Assembly: GCA_028829895.1 (NCBI GenBank)
Contig: CM054179.1
Location: 35,650,617-35,714,616 of the forward strand
DNA from: Sinotaia quadrata
Taxonomy: Eukaryota > Mollusca > Gastropoda > Architaenioglossa > Viviparidae
Reading direction: 5' to 3'
DNA length: 64,000 bases
Below the pieces are notes generated by a model. That model worked only from the letters and a program-made list of their open reading frames with translations, was not told the origin of the DNA and made no database searches. Below are positions 34,506-46,639 of this stretch, one piece after another (the first letter of the stretch is position 1; the number at the start of each line of letters is the position of its first letter). The position numbers and the translations under genes are program-made.

Positions 34506-34957
34506 ATTTTAAAACGGCATTATATTGCCTGGTTCTCAATAGGTATGTGGTTAATGTTTTTATTATAAAAATATATATAAAAACGATATTTTCTTGGTCG
34601 ATTCTCTACAGGTATGTGGTTAATGTTTTTATTATAAAAATAAATATAAAAACGATATTTTCTTGGTCGATTCTCTACAGGTATGTGGTTAGTGTTTTTG
34701 TTTCAAAATATATATAAAAACGATATTTTCTTGGTCGATTCTCTACAGGTATGTGGTTAATGTTTTTATTATAAAAATAAATATAAAAACGATATTTTCT
34801 TGGTCGATTCTCTACAGGTATGTGGTTAGTGTTTTTGTTTCAAAATATATATAAAAACGATATTTTCTTGGTCGATTCTCTACAGGTATGTGGTTAGTGT
34901 TTTTGTTTCAAAATATATATAAAAACGACATTTACTTGGTCGATTCTCTACCAAAGT
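34506..34957. repeat. 68-69-bp minisatellite with a splice-like junction, about 6 copies
   Basis: AACGATATTTTCTTGGTCGA plus TTCTCTACAGGTATGTGGTT recurs at 34582, 34651 and 34719. Two subtypes (ATTATAAAAATA and GTTTCAAAATA) are mixed. Each unit holds CTACAG directly followed by GTATGT. Confidence 0.96.
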
Positions 34958-35770
34958 TTCTATATGAGTTGTGTTTAATTTAAGAAGAAATTTTATTTTA
35001 TGGTTTCGACTGGAGCAGTGCTTGATTTTAAAAGCTAGATTATTGTTTTACTTCATATAGGAAACTGTTTAATTTTCAGGTTCTCCAGAAAGCAGTTTTA
35101 TTTTTCAATGACAAATATTCTTTCAGATACTCCAGAAAGCAGTTTCATTTTTCAACTGTTTCTGAGTTTGAGCAAAAGGACATTTTAATTTTAATTTTTA
35201 TATTTATATTTCTCCATATTCTTCATTTCAATATACATTTCATTTCCAAGGTTCTACAAAGCAGTTTTAATTTTAAGTAGATTTTTTATTTTGTAATTTT
35301 CTACACAGATCTCAAGTACAGGCTGTGTTTTCTAGATATCCACAAAAGCAATGCTTGTCTATTGGTAGACATTTAAGTGTTGGTTTTCTATTAGAGCAGA
35401 TTTATTAGTGATAGATTTTGTTTCTTAATTCTCTAAAAAAAAAAATCAGGCTTAATTTTATTTAGAAATTTTGTTAAAGATTTTTCGATAAACGTAGTAT
35501 GTAGTTAGAACAAATAGAAGGGAAAAAACATTTTAAGATTTTCTCTAAAAGTATAATGATTAGTGTCTCGTTGATTTCGTACAGAAAATTAATTTGCATA
35601 TTTTTTAAAGAGAAATTTATAATTTGAGTTAAAGATCTGGCTTATAATAAGTTATAAGAGTAATGCTTTATTGACTCAAACGCTTTAATTCATTTGTAAA
35701 TTTCCGTTAAAAGCGTGGCGTGCTGATTTTTCGTACAAGAGAAATGTTTAATTTCAATCCAGCATTTGGC
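34958..35770. other. AT-rich DNA with degenerate AAGCAGTTTTAATTTT repeats
   Basis: Loose recurrence of CTCCAGAAAGCAGTTT and related words at 35030-35290, then nothing clear. Confidence 0.5.
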
Positions 35771-36150
35771 TTGCTGATTGCTGGAGGTACAGTACTTGAC
35801 TTGGAAGACTGTTATTTATTGCAGGACTTCATACAAGTAACAGAGCTTTGACTCGCAAGACTGTTATTTATTGTACGATTTCACACAAGTACAGTTCTTG
35901 ATTTGGAAGACTGTTAATTATTGCACGATTTCACACAAGAAGAGAGCTTTGATTCGTAAGACTGTTGTGTGAAGTCGTGCAATAAATAACAGTGCTTGAT
36001 TTGGAAGACTCTTATTTATTGCACGACTTCACACAAGTACAGTGCTTGATTTGGAAGACTCTTATTTATTGCACGACTTAACCACACGAGTAGAGTGCTT
36101 GATTTGGAAGACTCTTATTTATTGCACGACTTAACCACACGAGTAGCCTC
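35771..36150. repeat. About 50-bp minisatellite, 7 copies
   Basis: GCTTGATTTGGAAGACTCTT plus ATTTATTGCACGACTTCACA. At 35970-35985 a short piece (GTGAAGTCGTGCAATAAATA) appears inverted relative to the rest of the array. Confidence 0.92.
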
Positions 36151-36389
36151 TAATTTATGCAGAGGATTTCGTCGATCTGGTTTCTCATGCAAGCAGAAAT
36201 TAGAAATGGAAGGAGATTGAATTAACAAGCACAATAACAGATATGCTTTAATTTTCGCTTTAAAGAAATTATATGAGAAATATTACTAACAAATCACTAT
36301 TTTGTTTTCAAGTCCGCACAGTCTACTAGTTCCCTACATATACGTTTTTCAAAGTATTAGTTCATTATAAAACACGTGTACTATTGCGC

Positions 36390-36890
36390 CATAAAGAATA
36401 TCAAACTGCTATAACTGCAATACAAATTTATACAAATAACGACTTTATTATAAACACTTCAAAACCTACTATTCCAACACAAACACGTAAAAAAAATTCC
36501 TTCATTAGGAACTCGAAACAAAAACTATTGCTTCATTACAAACTCGTAAAAACAAAACCCAAAAGGCCATCAATTGCTTTTGTATAAACTCGTTAAAACA
36601 AAAACAGAACAGATTATCAATTGCTTCATTATAAAGTCGTTAAAACAAAACAAAAAAGGCTATAAATTGCTTCATTAAAAACTCGCTAAAACAAAACTAA
36701 AAAAAAAGCCATCAAAAGCTTCATTACAAACCGGTTAAAACAAAACGAGTAAAGGCTATCAATTTCTTCATTACAAATTCGTAAAAACAAACCCAAAAAA
36801 GGCCACCAATTTCTTCATTACAAACTCGTAAATCAAAACAAAAAGGCCACCATTGCTTCATTACAAACTCATTTTAACACTTGCATTGTA
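36390..36890. repeat. Degenerate 45-48-bp minisatellite, about 10 copies
   Basis: TTGCTTCATTACAAACTCGT plus AAAACAAAACAAAAAAGGCC recurs with many indels; strongly A-rich on the plus strand. Confidence 0.9.
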
Positions 36891-36964
36891 AGCACTTGAT
36901 AAAACTAATAATATTTCATTAAGAACAAATGAAAAATAAATGTTGCATTACAAGACGTGAGAAA

Positions 36965-37290
36965 CTACTATTGCGATACCAAAAAGTTCAACGTATTTAT
37001 TTGAGGACGTAAAAACCTACTATTGCGATACAAAAAAGTTCAACGTATTTATTGCAAAGACGTGAGGAATTACTATTGCGATACAAAAAAGTCAACGTAT
37101 TTATTGCAAAGACGTGAGGAATTACTGTTGCGATACAAAAAAGTTCAACGTATTTATTACAAAGACGTAAGGAATTACTGTTGCGATACAAAAAAAGTCA
37201 ACGTATTTATTAAAAAGACGTGAAAAGCTACTATTGCGATACAAGAAATGTCAACGTATTTATTGCAAAGACGTGAAGAACTAATGTTTT
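36965..37290. repeat. 52-54-bp minisatellite, about 6 copies
   Basis: TATTGCGATACAAAAAAGTT plus CAACGTATTTATTGCAAAGACG, starting at 37021, 37074 and 37126 in the clearest part. Confidence 0.95.
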
Positions 37291-37499
37291 ATTACAATAC
37301 ACTCAGAAAAGTACTATTTCTTTTCGAACACGTCAAACCTATTGTTTTAATGCAAATCACGCAAGAGGGTACTGTGTAGTTTAAAATAAAAGAATATGGA
37401 AGAAAGTATTATTTCGTTATAAATCACGTGGAAAAAAAACATGCTGTTGATTTGTGAATCACGAGTAAGAATAAATCAGTTCAAAATGATTACATTTCA

Positions 37500-38300
37500 T
37501 TCTGCGAGTCCCTCGTGCATTGAAATCTAAAAATATGTTATTCTCCCATGCATAGATATACAGTCACCTCTTATGTCTTTCATGCATAGACATATCAACT
37601 CTCATGTATAGAAATCTAAATATTGCTGTCTCTCATGCACAGCAATGTAAATATTTTGTATGCCTCTTATTTACTTATCTAAATATTTGTTATGCATATA
37701 GAAATCTAAATGTCTGTTATGCTTCTCTCTTTTCATGCAGAGAAATCTAAGTTCCTCCTCTTATGCAGAGAAATCTAAAAGTATATGTCTCTTACGCATA
37801 TAAATCGTAACACCTATGTGTCTCGTGCATAGAAATCTAAATATCTATGTTGCTCATACATAGAAATCATAATATCTATGTCTCTCATGCAGAGATATTC
37901 CCTTTCCCTTATGCAGAGACATCTAAATATCTATGTCGTTCATGTATAGACATCTAAATACCATGCGTATAAATCTAAATATGAATGTCTCTTATAATAG
38001 ATAGATAGATAGATAGATAGATATGTCTCTCGTGCATTGAAATCTAAATATCTATGTCTCTCATGCACTGAAATTCAAAAGTTTATGTCTCTCATGCACT
38101 GAAATCTAAATATATATGTCTCTCATGCACTGAAATTCAAAAGTTTATGTCTCTCATGCACTGAAATCTAAATATATATGTCTCTCATGCACTGAAATTC
38201 AAAAGTTTATGTATCATGCACATGCACTGACATTCAAAAGTGTATGCCTCATGCACTGACATTCAAAAGTGTATGCCTCACACACTGACATTCAAATGTA
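37500..38300. repeat. About 31-bp minisatellite, over 20 copies, degenerate 5' and homogeneous 3'
   Basis: TGTCTCTCATGCACTGAAAT plus CTAAATATATA recurs; the 3' part alternates two subtypes (CTAAATATATATG and TCAAAAGTTTATG), a dimer. A short GATA run (37998-38023) sits inside. Confidence 0.93.
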
Positions 38301-38711
38301 TCGTTAACACAGTAGTCCACGGCGTTCCTCGATTTGTACGTGTAGAACTGCGAGCCATTCGTGATGCAGTAACAGCTAAACCAAAACATGCTTTGCTTCC
38401 CTAGAGAGATGATGAATGCACCATTTCTCTGGCACTCTGGGAATACAGTATTTGCGACAGATTTACGCATGCTTCGCAAACTATTTTTTGTTTAGGGGTG
38501 TTTGGTTGTGGAGGGAGTATTATCTTATTATAATTATTTATACATTGACTATTGATTCACTCCTGGGTTGATTCATCTGACAATGTTGATTCGAGCTTTC
38601 CGATGATCATTTTATTTGTGTTCATCAGATATTCTTTAAGCATTGGTTCTGATATGTTATAATTAAATGTTGACGCCTTGATCTCTTGTGATTTAAGCTT
38701 GCAAGAGTTTG
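38301..38711. other. Unique DNA
   Basis: 38300-38480 is of mixed composition and gives a 76-codon minus-strand frame without splice support; not called. Confidence 0.45.
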
Positions 38712-38719
38712 GAAAGAAA

Positions 38720-38794
<75 letters not shown>

Positions 38795-38795
38795 T
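38712..38795. repeat. (AAAG)n microsatellite
   Basis: About 20 AAAG units with one longer A run at the left. Confidence 0.98.
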
Positions 38796-39685
38796 TCAGT
38801 GAACAACAAACCCGTAATATCGACCTTACGTTACATTAATTAATTACTTTGTTTAGTTTTTCAAATACCACACTCGCACAGCTATTCGGGAAAGTGGGTT
38901 GAGTTAATCCTTTTTATAGATGACAACGTAGCGTCATTAGTTTGTTATTAAATTATAATATGACACGACATTTGATAGAGATCTAAGACTTCAAAAATTA
39001 TTGCCATTCACTCTTCAAGATGCTGATATTTGGACATTTAGCATAAGTTACATATTTCAAAAGCAATACACATTTCTCATTAGCTATATTTAATGTTCAA
39101 TGTTTGGACAAAGTTATGAAATTAAATCTTAGATTTGGTATATATTTCATAAAGTAATGCTTGAAATTTAGTAGATACATATATTTAATATGAAATACTA
39201 TAAAGAGACAATAGTACTTATTTTTATGTTACTTAAATAAACGAAATAATCACTATAGTCCTATTGTAATAAGAATGAATACAATTAGGAGTTAGAAGAT
39301 AATATGATAAGCAATAGCACGAAATATATTAAATGTATTATAGCAGAAGAAGGGATCATATAATAAATGGGGAATGCAATAAACGAATGTATAATAAAAT
39401 AAATAAAGACTCAGAGATAAATTAAGAGAGAGATATATTTAGCACGGGCAATAAAAATACAACAAGTCGAAATATAATGTGAGATACAAATATAACACAT
39501 AAAGTGACAATGCTATAATTAACGGTAAACTGTAATAAATTTCATCATACAAAAATAAATACAATGACAATACAATAAATAAAGAGATGGCGAAGAGCAG
39601 GACCATCATCATAGCGAAAACACACTGCCGTTACGTTTTGTATCCTTGCGGGCTCGAGAGATATTGCTCGACTTTGGACAAAATG
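38796..39685. other. Unique, very AT-rich DNA
   Basis: No supported feature; 39590-39665 is locally GC-richer. Confidence 0.5.
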
Positions 39686-41440
39686 TATTGCAGACAGCTT
39701 ACAGATTTGTTTTGAATAATAAGTATTGCAACATCATACAGATTTGTTTTGAATAATAAATATTGCAACATCATACAGATTTGTTTTGAATAATAAGTAT
39801 TGCAACATCATACAGATTTGTTTTGAATAATAAGTATTGCAACATCATACAGATTTGTTTTGAATAATAAATACTGCATACAGAATAGATTTTTGTTTTT
39901 AATAATGTGTATTGCAGACTGCATAGAGATTTGTTTTAATAATATGTATTGCACACAGTATAAAGGTTTCTTTTTAACATGTAATACAAACTGCTTAGAT
40001 ATTTGTTTTTTAATAATATATATTTATTTATTGTGTATAACGTAGAGATTTGTTACTAATACATATATTGCGTATAACATATAAATTTGATTTTAATAAT
40101 ATGTATTGGAAACAGCTTGAATATTTCTTTATTTTAATAATATATATTGCAGATATCATACATAATTATTTTTAATAGTATGTAATGGAGACTGCAGACA
40201 GACTTGTTTTAATAATATGTATTGCAGACAGCTTAGAGATTTGTCTTTAATAGTATCTATTGCAGACAGCTTAGAGATTTGTCTTTAATAGTATCTATTG
40301 CAGACAGCTTAGAGATTTGTCTTTAATAGTATCTATTGCAGACAGAGACAGATTTGTCTTTAATAGTATCTATTGCAGACAGCTTAGAGATTTGTCTTTA
40401 ATAGTATCTATTGCAGACAGAGACAGATTTGTCTTTAATAGTATCTATTGCAGACAGCTTAGAGATTTGTCTTTAATAGTATCTATTGCAGACAGAGACA
40501 GATTTGTCTTTAATAGTATCTATTGCAGACAGCTTAGAGATTTGTCTTTAATAGTATCTATTGCAGACAGCTTAAAGACTTGTCTTTAATAGTATCTATT
40601 GCAGACAGAGCAGATTTGTCTTTAATAGTATCTATTGCAGACAGCTTAGAGATTTGTCTTTAATAGTATCTATTGCAGACAGCTTAAAGATTTGTCTTTA
40701 ATAGTATCTATTGCAGACAGCTTAGAGATTTGTCTTTAATAGTGTCTATTGCAGACAGAGACAGATTTGTCTTTAATAATATCTATTGCAGACAGAGACA
40801 TATTTTTTTTAATAATATGCATTGCAATCAACTTACAGAATTATTTTTAATAGTATATATTGCAGACAGTATACAGATTTGTTTTTAATATAAAGTATTA
40901 CAGGCACCAGACAGATTTGTTTTTAATATAAAGTAACGCAGACACCAGACAGATTTGTTTTAATATAAAGTAACGCAGACACCAGACAGATTTGTTTTTA
41001 ATATAAAGTAACGCAGACACCAGACAGATTTGTTTTTAATATAAAGTAACGCAGACACCAGACAGATTTGTTTTTAATATAAAGTAACGCAGACACCAGA
41101 CAGATTTGTTTTTAATATAAAGTAACGCAGACACCAGACAGGTTTGTTTTTAATATAAAGTAACGCAGACACCAGACAGGTTTGTTATTAATATAAAGTA
41201 ACACAGACACCAGACAGGTTTGTTATTAATATAAAGTAACGCAGACACCAGACAGGTTTGTTATTAATATAAAGTAACACAGACATCAGACAGATTTGTT
41301 TTTCATAATATGTATTGCAGACAAAAGAGAGAATTGTTTTAAAATATGCATCTTAGACAACACAGATATTTGTTTTTAATAATATTCATCTCAGTCAGCA
41401 CACAAAGATTTCTTTTTAATAATAGGTATATCCGACAGCA
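39686..41440. repeat. 36-39-bp minisatellite, about 45 copies, with dimeric higher-order structure
   Basis: All units share ATTTGT, TTTAATA and ATTGCAGACA words. Four zones can be seen: GAATAATAAGTATTGCAACA units (39.70-39.88 kb), degenerate units (39.88-40.20), CTTTAATAGTATCTATTGCA units in alternating GCTTAGAGA and GAGACAGA forms (40.20-40.80), and ATAAAGTAACGCAGACACCA units (40.86-41.29). It is the largest array in the window. Frames through it are repeat artefacts. Confidence 0.97.
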
Positions 41441-41624
41441 GGTAGTTGTTGACCTTTAATAATATTCAAAAATCCGACTGTCTTGTTTATGATGCTTTAG
41501 GTCTGGAAGTGACGTTAGGTGCCACGTGCTTTATTTAGACACATCAGATACAATTTTTCGTTCTTTGAAACATATTTAAATTGCTTGAAGGTCAACTTTG
41601 ATACTATGTGTTTTTAATGTTAAT

Positions 41625-41960
41625 GCAAAAAATGCAGACTTGAGTGATAGATGTATATTTAAAATTAAATCATGGATTGCAAAGTTTGAGGTGCGTGTAT
41701 ATTCAAAATTAAATAGGGATTGCAAAGTTTCGGGTACATGTACATTTAAAATTAATTACATTAATTGCAAAGTTTGAGGTTCATGAATATTGAAAATTAA
41801 ATACATGGATTGCGAAGTTTGTGTGTTATGTATATTTAAAATTAAATCATGGATTGCGAGGTTTATTACAGATATTTAAATTTTAATAATCGGATTGCAA
41901 ATATTTGGTACCAAGATGCATTTTAAGTTTAATTACATGGATTGCAGTCTTATGGTAATT
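41625..41960. repeat. Degenerate minisatellite, about 6 copies of 55-65 bp
   Basis: ATGGATTGCAAAGTTTGAGG and ATATTTAAAATTAAAT recur. Confidence 0.88.
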
Positions 41961-42469
41961 TGTCTTGATAGTTGTTGATTTTCTTTAAATGTAAGCATAC
42001 ATTTATTTATTAAATTAGTTTGATGACGGCACATTTTTTGCATAATGCATTGAACTCAAAGATTCATTGTTATTTCTTAAATACATTGAGGGCAAATTTT
42101 GAAGTTATGCAGTTTATTGAAATATGTCTAAGGAAACTTTTATCTGATGTATTTAAATACGAGAGAGAAACATTAATTGTATATGATTTATTGAAATACA
42201 TAATGCCCACACTTTGATGGTGATTGATATATTTAAATATTTAAAAGTCAAGCATGTTTACTATAGTATTTATTGAAATAATAATACCCACATTTTGATG
42301 GTGATACATTTAAAAAGTAAATATTTTAAACTTTGTTACTGCAGTGTTTATTGGAAAACATGAGACGCAGATTTTGACGGTGTGTGATTTATTTAAACAC
42401 CTGGACGTTCAAGAATGGCGCCATGCAGTTTTAGATATAAAGAATTATTTTATTTGATTAAATGACTGT
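41961..42469. other. AT-rich DNA with faint repeats
   Basis: TTTATTGAAATA and TTTTGATGGTGAT words recur loosely; probably an older relative of the flanking arrays. Confidence 0.5.
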
Positions 42470-42656
42470 ATGTTACGGATGTACAAGGAATAATTACGCA
42501 TATAGGTTACTGATGTTCAAAGAACAATCACGCATGTATGTTACTGATGTTTAAAGAACAATCACGCATGTATGTTACTGATGTTCAAAGAACAATCACA
42601 CACGTATGTTACTGATGTTCAAAGAACAATCACACATGTATGTTACTGATGTTCAA
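42470..42656. repeat. 34-bp minisatellite, about 5 copies
   Basis: TGTTACTGATGTTCAAAGAA plus CAATCACGCATGTA at 34-base spacing. Confidence 0.96.
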
Positions 42657-43899
42657 TTATAATTCATGGGCTCTAAATGGTGTGAGTTTATTTGAATATG
42701 TTAAATATATAATTCGTTGGTAAATGATTTTTATTTAAACACATGTAACCAATTGATATGTCGTGTAGTGATATAAACGAGAGCTTTCTAATCATATTTT
42801 TAAACTATGGAAGATGGTTTGATGATTGTTTAAACTTTATTTTAATACATGAAACGATATTTGATTATATTGTTTATTCTAGTACATGGAGTGATGGTTT
42901 CCTGATTTTGTTTATTTATTACATGGAATGGCAGTTTGATAATTCTATTATGCTAAATGTATGAATACAAAATTTCCAGGCATTTATTTAAAAGCATGGA
43001 ATGCGTGGTCTAATAAAAGAAGGTTTCTTAAAATACATATGCAAGCGATGTGAAGTTAATTATACAGACTATATAATTTATTTAAGGTAATAGAGCACGA
43101 AAGGTAATAACATGTGGTATATTTATGTAACCTTGTAGTAGAGACTTTGACAGTGGTTTAATAATGGTCCATTACAGTGGCTTAATGATTGTTTAAAAGT
43201 GACAATGATGAAGTTTGATGGCATGTATTTTTTTTAAAGCCCGGGGTGACTGTTTATGGCGAAAGGGCATTGCTCTGTTCTATAAAAGGAAAGTCAAATT
43301 GAACTGTACCATTTGTGTAGAAAATATTCAACATATGTAACAAACTGGCGAACAAATATCTAACAGTCTCCTTCTAAGGTAGCAGATATTTTTTCCTTCT
43401 TCTTTTTTGTAATAATACATGAACAAGTGAGTATTATAGCAACACATTCTGGAGCCATAGTGTCAGAAACGTTCTGTTGGACTCTCAAAAATAACTATTG
43501 TACTGTCAGTTTTCTGTTGCTAAATAATAACAATCATCACCTACATCATCATTATCATCATGATCATCAACATTATTATGATTATTACTATTATTATTCA
43601 GCTTTTTCCACGACTTCTTTTTGACTGTCGGTTGTGATCCAAGGTCTGGCATCTTACTAAGATTCTGGGAGATCTAAGGTTTTATAGAGGATATGGGTAC
43701 TTCCAAGGAGCGTTGCTTTGAGTAGTGGGGCGAGTCTGTGATTTTGAGGTAGTTTATTCAGATAGCCTTCCAATTCAGATGCTATGTTACCGAAATGCTC
43801 CTTTCACTATAGGTATCGCTTCTGCTTTTTACATTCCAGTCTCTGGATTCCTAAATTAATATCATTTCTTGTGACATTTCTTAGTATTTGCTGCATGGA
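42657..43899. other. AT-rich DNA before the signal-peptide exon
   Basis: 42.66-43.2 kb has weak TTTAATACATG-type echoes; 43.2-43.9 kb is unique, with ATT/ATC triplets at 43526-43600. No upstream exon recognised. Confidence 0.45.
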
Positions 43900-44096
43900 A
43901 TGAAAAATATTATCAGGTCAAAACGACACGCAGAAGAGAACGATTCCAGACACTGTTATGTGCTTTGTCTTTTATTGACTGCCATACTCATCTGCAGTGC
44001 ATCACAGTCTGCGCCACCCATGCACAACGCACTGGAACTATTTCCGCTTTCTCATCAGCTGTGCCTGGAATTGCGCAAGTCACAAGGAAGAAAGAT
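43900..44096 (+). CDS. Candidate first exon of a secreted protein (signal peptide, partial gene)
   Basis: From ATG 43900 an open frame gives about 65 codons and runs into AAAGAT|GTAAGT, a perfect metazoan donor with GT at 44097-44098 (phase 2). An in-frame TAG at 43882-43884 lies just upstream. Residues 1-19 are charged (MKNIIRSKRHAEENDSR), then comes a hydrophobic core CYVLCLLLTAILIC followed by SASQS|APP, which looks like a signal-peptidase site. The predicted mature part starts APPMHNALELFPLSHQ and has one Cys before the donor. If unspliced, the frame stops two bases past the donor, which favours splicing. Surroundings (43.4-44.4 kb) are non-repetitive. I do not recognise the family; a secreted ligand or neuropeptide precursor would fit the layout but is inference. 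A chance frame remains possible because the segment is short. Confidence 0.42.
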
Positions 44097-44639
44097 GTAA
44101 GTGTTTATAGTATAGTTATTACACTAAGGTCTTTTGACCTCACTGTGACCCTAATTATGGCTTTGCAGCGAGGTTCTTGAGTTTACGAGCTCACAGCAAT
44201 AAGACTTTCCCTCTGGCGTCTTCACTGTCTTGGCTTGCTACTTTGCAAGGTCAAACATAATTAATATTCTGCCTAGGGACATCGGTAAAAAGTATTTAGC
44301 GACATGTGAAAACGGATCGTTTAACTAATCTCACCATTCTTAATCGGCTCCGTGTGTGGTATCAATTTTTTTCTTACTGCTTCTCTCTCTCCCTCTCTCA
44401 CTTCCTCTCTCTCTCTCTCTTTTCGAAGGTAGGTCATAACTAGAAGCATTGGTTATTTATAGCATGCTATTCTATATCAACTGAGAATTTCTGAATAAGA
44501 ATATTTGTTATTGGCATATTACATTAAGTTATTATTGAAGCATTGTCACTATACATACAGATGGGCTTTTATTGCATATTTGGTAATCATGAGGCGCATT
44601 TATCAATTAGATCCTGTGGCGGTTTGGGGCTGTCTTCAT
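44097..44639 (+). other. Start of the presumed intron after the signal-peptide exon
   Basis: Begins GTAAGTGTTTATAG. Unique DNA with a CT-rich tract at 44383-44422. No acceptor with a plausible second exon was recognised. Confidence 0.35.
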
Positions 44640-44945
44640 CTGAATCACTATGTATGTGATATTTTATTACTTTCATCGTGGTTCTGTGTATAACATATTT
44701 TATTACTGATGAAAATCGAAACATATTTCTTTACTTTCATCGTGGCGCTATTTATGACATATTTTATTACTTTCATCAGGGTGCTCTGTATACTTTTAAC
44801 GAGGTGTATTTTGTGACATATTTTATCACTTTCATCGGGGCGCTGTGTGTGACATATTTTATCACTTTCATCGGGGCGCTGTGTATGACATATTTTATCA
44901 CTTTCATCGGGGCGCGATGTGTGACATATTTTATTCAATTCTTTA
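44640..44945. repeat. 36-bp minisatellite, about 8 copies
   Basis: GTGACATATTTTATCACTTT plus CATCGGGGCGCTGT repeats exactly every 36 bases in its 3' half. The 36-bp period keeps frames open on both strands. Confidence 0.96.
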
Positions 44946-45036
44946 TTCCAAGATTATTCCAAAATTATTTTGACAGACAGAAATGATACTAATTATGGCA
45001 ATTTTACCATATAGTTTTAGTCAGATCACAGTTCTG

Positions 45037-45235
45037 GAGTGTTTTTCTTTTCAGCAATCAATAAGCCTTTGTCAAACACTATTGATCAGTGTGTTTCTTT
45101 TCAGCAATCAATAAGCCCCTGAGAGGAATCCTTTGTCAAACACCATTGATCAGTGTGTTTCTTTTCAGCAATCAATAAGCCCCTGAAAGGAATCCTTTGT
45201 AAAACACCATTGATCAGTGTGAAGTAAAAGCGTTT
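45037..45235. repeat. 64-bp tandem repeat, 3 copies (one shortened to 50)
   Basis: CAGCAATCAATAAGCCCCTG starts at 45052, 45102 and 45166. Each is preceded by TTTCTTTT, giving a polypyrimidine-CAG acceptor look. Confidence 0.93.
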
Positions 45236-45311
45236 GGAAACCTTTCTTAGGATCACTGCGAATGGTGCCAGTTTCAAGTGCACTTGTACACTTTTGCAAT
45301 ATTTGTGTGTG

Positions 45312-45510
45312 GTTTCTTGTAATACTTTACATTAGAACATTATAGCTAGTGTCTTATAATACTTTACATTAGAACATTATAGCTAGTTTCTTGTAATACT
45401 TTACATTAGAACATTATAGCTAGTGTCTTGTAATACTTTACATTAGAACATTATAGCTAGTGTCTTGTAATACTTGAGAAAATTAGAAAATTATAGCTAG
45501 TGTCTTGTGT
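45312..45510. repeat. 37-bp minisatellite, about 5.4 copies
   Basis: CTTGTAATACTTTACATTAG plus AACATTATAGCTAGTGT. Confidence 0.97.
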
Positions 45511-45594
45511 CCAACACGCTTGTTCGAATGGATTCATTATTGAAATCAATTGTGTCCCTTTTGTATGTATTACAACATGTATAGTGCCAGTTTA

Positions 45595-45822
45595 CAGCAA
45601 CTTGGATTGTGCCCTTTGGTATGTATTACAATAATTTGGATTGTACCCTTTGGTATGTATTACAATAATTTGGATTGTGTCCTTTGGTATGTATTACAAT
45701 AATTTGGATTGTGCCCTTTGGTATGTATTACAATTATTTGGATTGTGCCCTTTTGGTATGTATTACAATTATTTGGATTGTGCCCTTTGGTATGGTATTA
45801 CAATAATTTGGATTGTGTCACC
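45595..45822. repeat. 35-36-bp minisatellite, about 6.5 copies
   Basis: GGATTGTGCCCTTTGGTATG plus TATTACAATAATTT. Confidence 0.96.
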
Positions 45823-46189
45823 GCTCTCAAAAAAATAGTCAAGTGACCTTGCATTGAATAAGGTCAACCAAATATACACTTGCTGTACATTCTATCTATC
45901 AGTTTTTTGCTAACCGATTTACTGAAGACACATATAATGCACAGCATCTGTACGTATATGTTATCTAAGGCATTTTTCTAAGCACACGAAATACTTAGTA
46001 GTGTTGTGGTCGTGACTCGTGCAAATGTGTAGTGTGTTTGTGTGTGCCCGTGCGCTAAAGGTGACATTTGTTAATAAGATTTTGTAGAAATGTATCTTCA
46101 TATTCTTCAAAAATTGGCAGCGGATGTAAAATCAAGTAATTTCTTGTCAGTAAACTGGGCGAGCAATGGCGGTACATGCTAAGTCTCAG
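45823..46189. other. Unique DNA
   Basis: No supported feature. Confidence 0.5.
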
Positions 46190-46512
46190 TCATGCAGTGT
46201 TGCAATTACAGAGAAAGAATGTTTGATAAACAGATCAAGTAGCCATACAGCGTTGCAGGTACAGAGAAAGAATGTTTGATAAACAGATCAAGTAGCCATA
46301 CAGTGTTGCAGGTACAGAGAAAGAATGTTTGATAAACATATCAAGTAGTCATAAAGTGTTGCAGGTACAGAGAAAGAATGTTTGATAAACAGATCAAGTA
46401 GTCATACAGTGTTGCAGGTACAGAGAAAGAATGTCTGATAAACAGATCAAGTAGTCATACGGTGTTGCAGGTACAGAGAAAGAATGTTTGATAAACAGAT
46501 CAAGTAGTCGAA
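46190..46512. repeat. 53-bp minisatellite, 6 copies
   Basis: TACAGAGAAAGAATGTTTGA plus TAAACAGATCAAGTAGTCATACAGTG, nearly identical copies. Confidence 0.97.
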
Positions 46513-46639
46513 TGAAACATTTAAACATTGAGAGCAAGGTGGACGAATGATCTAGGTACTAAATAATAATGCAGGAATCTTTGGAACCATGAATAACTGA
46601 CGTTTTGACATTAGAACTGATATAATCAGACTGGTTTGC

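Noticed and set aside
38249..38479. 76-codon minus-strand frame next to the 31-bp array
   Set aside because: Its C-terminus is encoded by array units and no splice or start support exists.
39686..41440. CRISPR-like array
   Set aside because: Repeats are directly adjacent without unique spacers, in eukaryotic DNA; it is a minisatellite.
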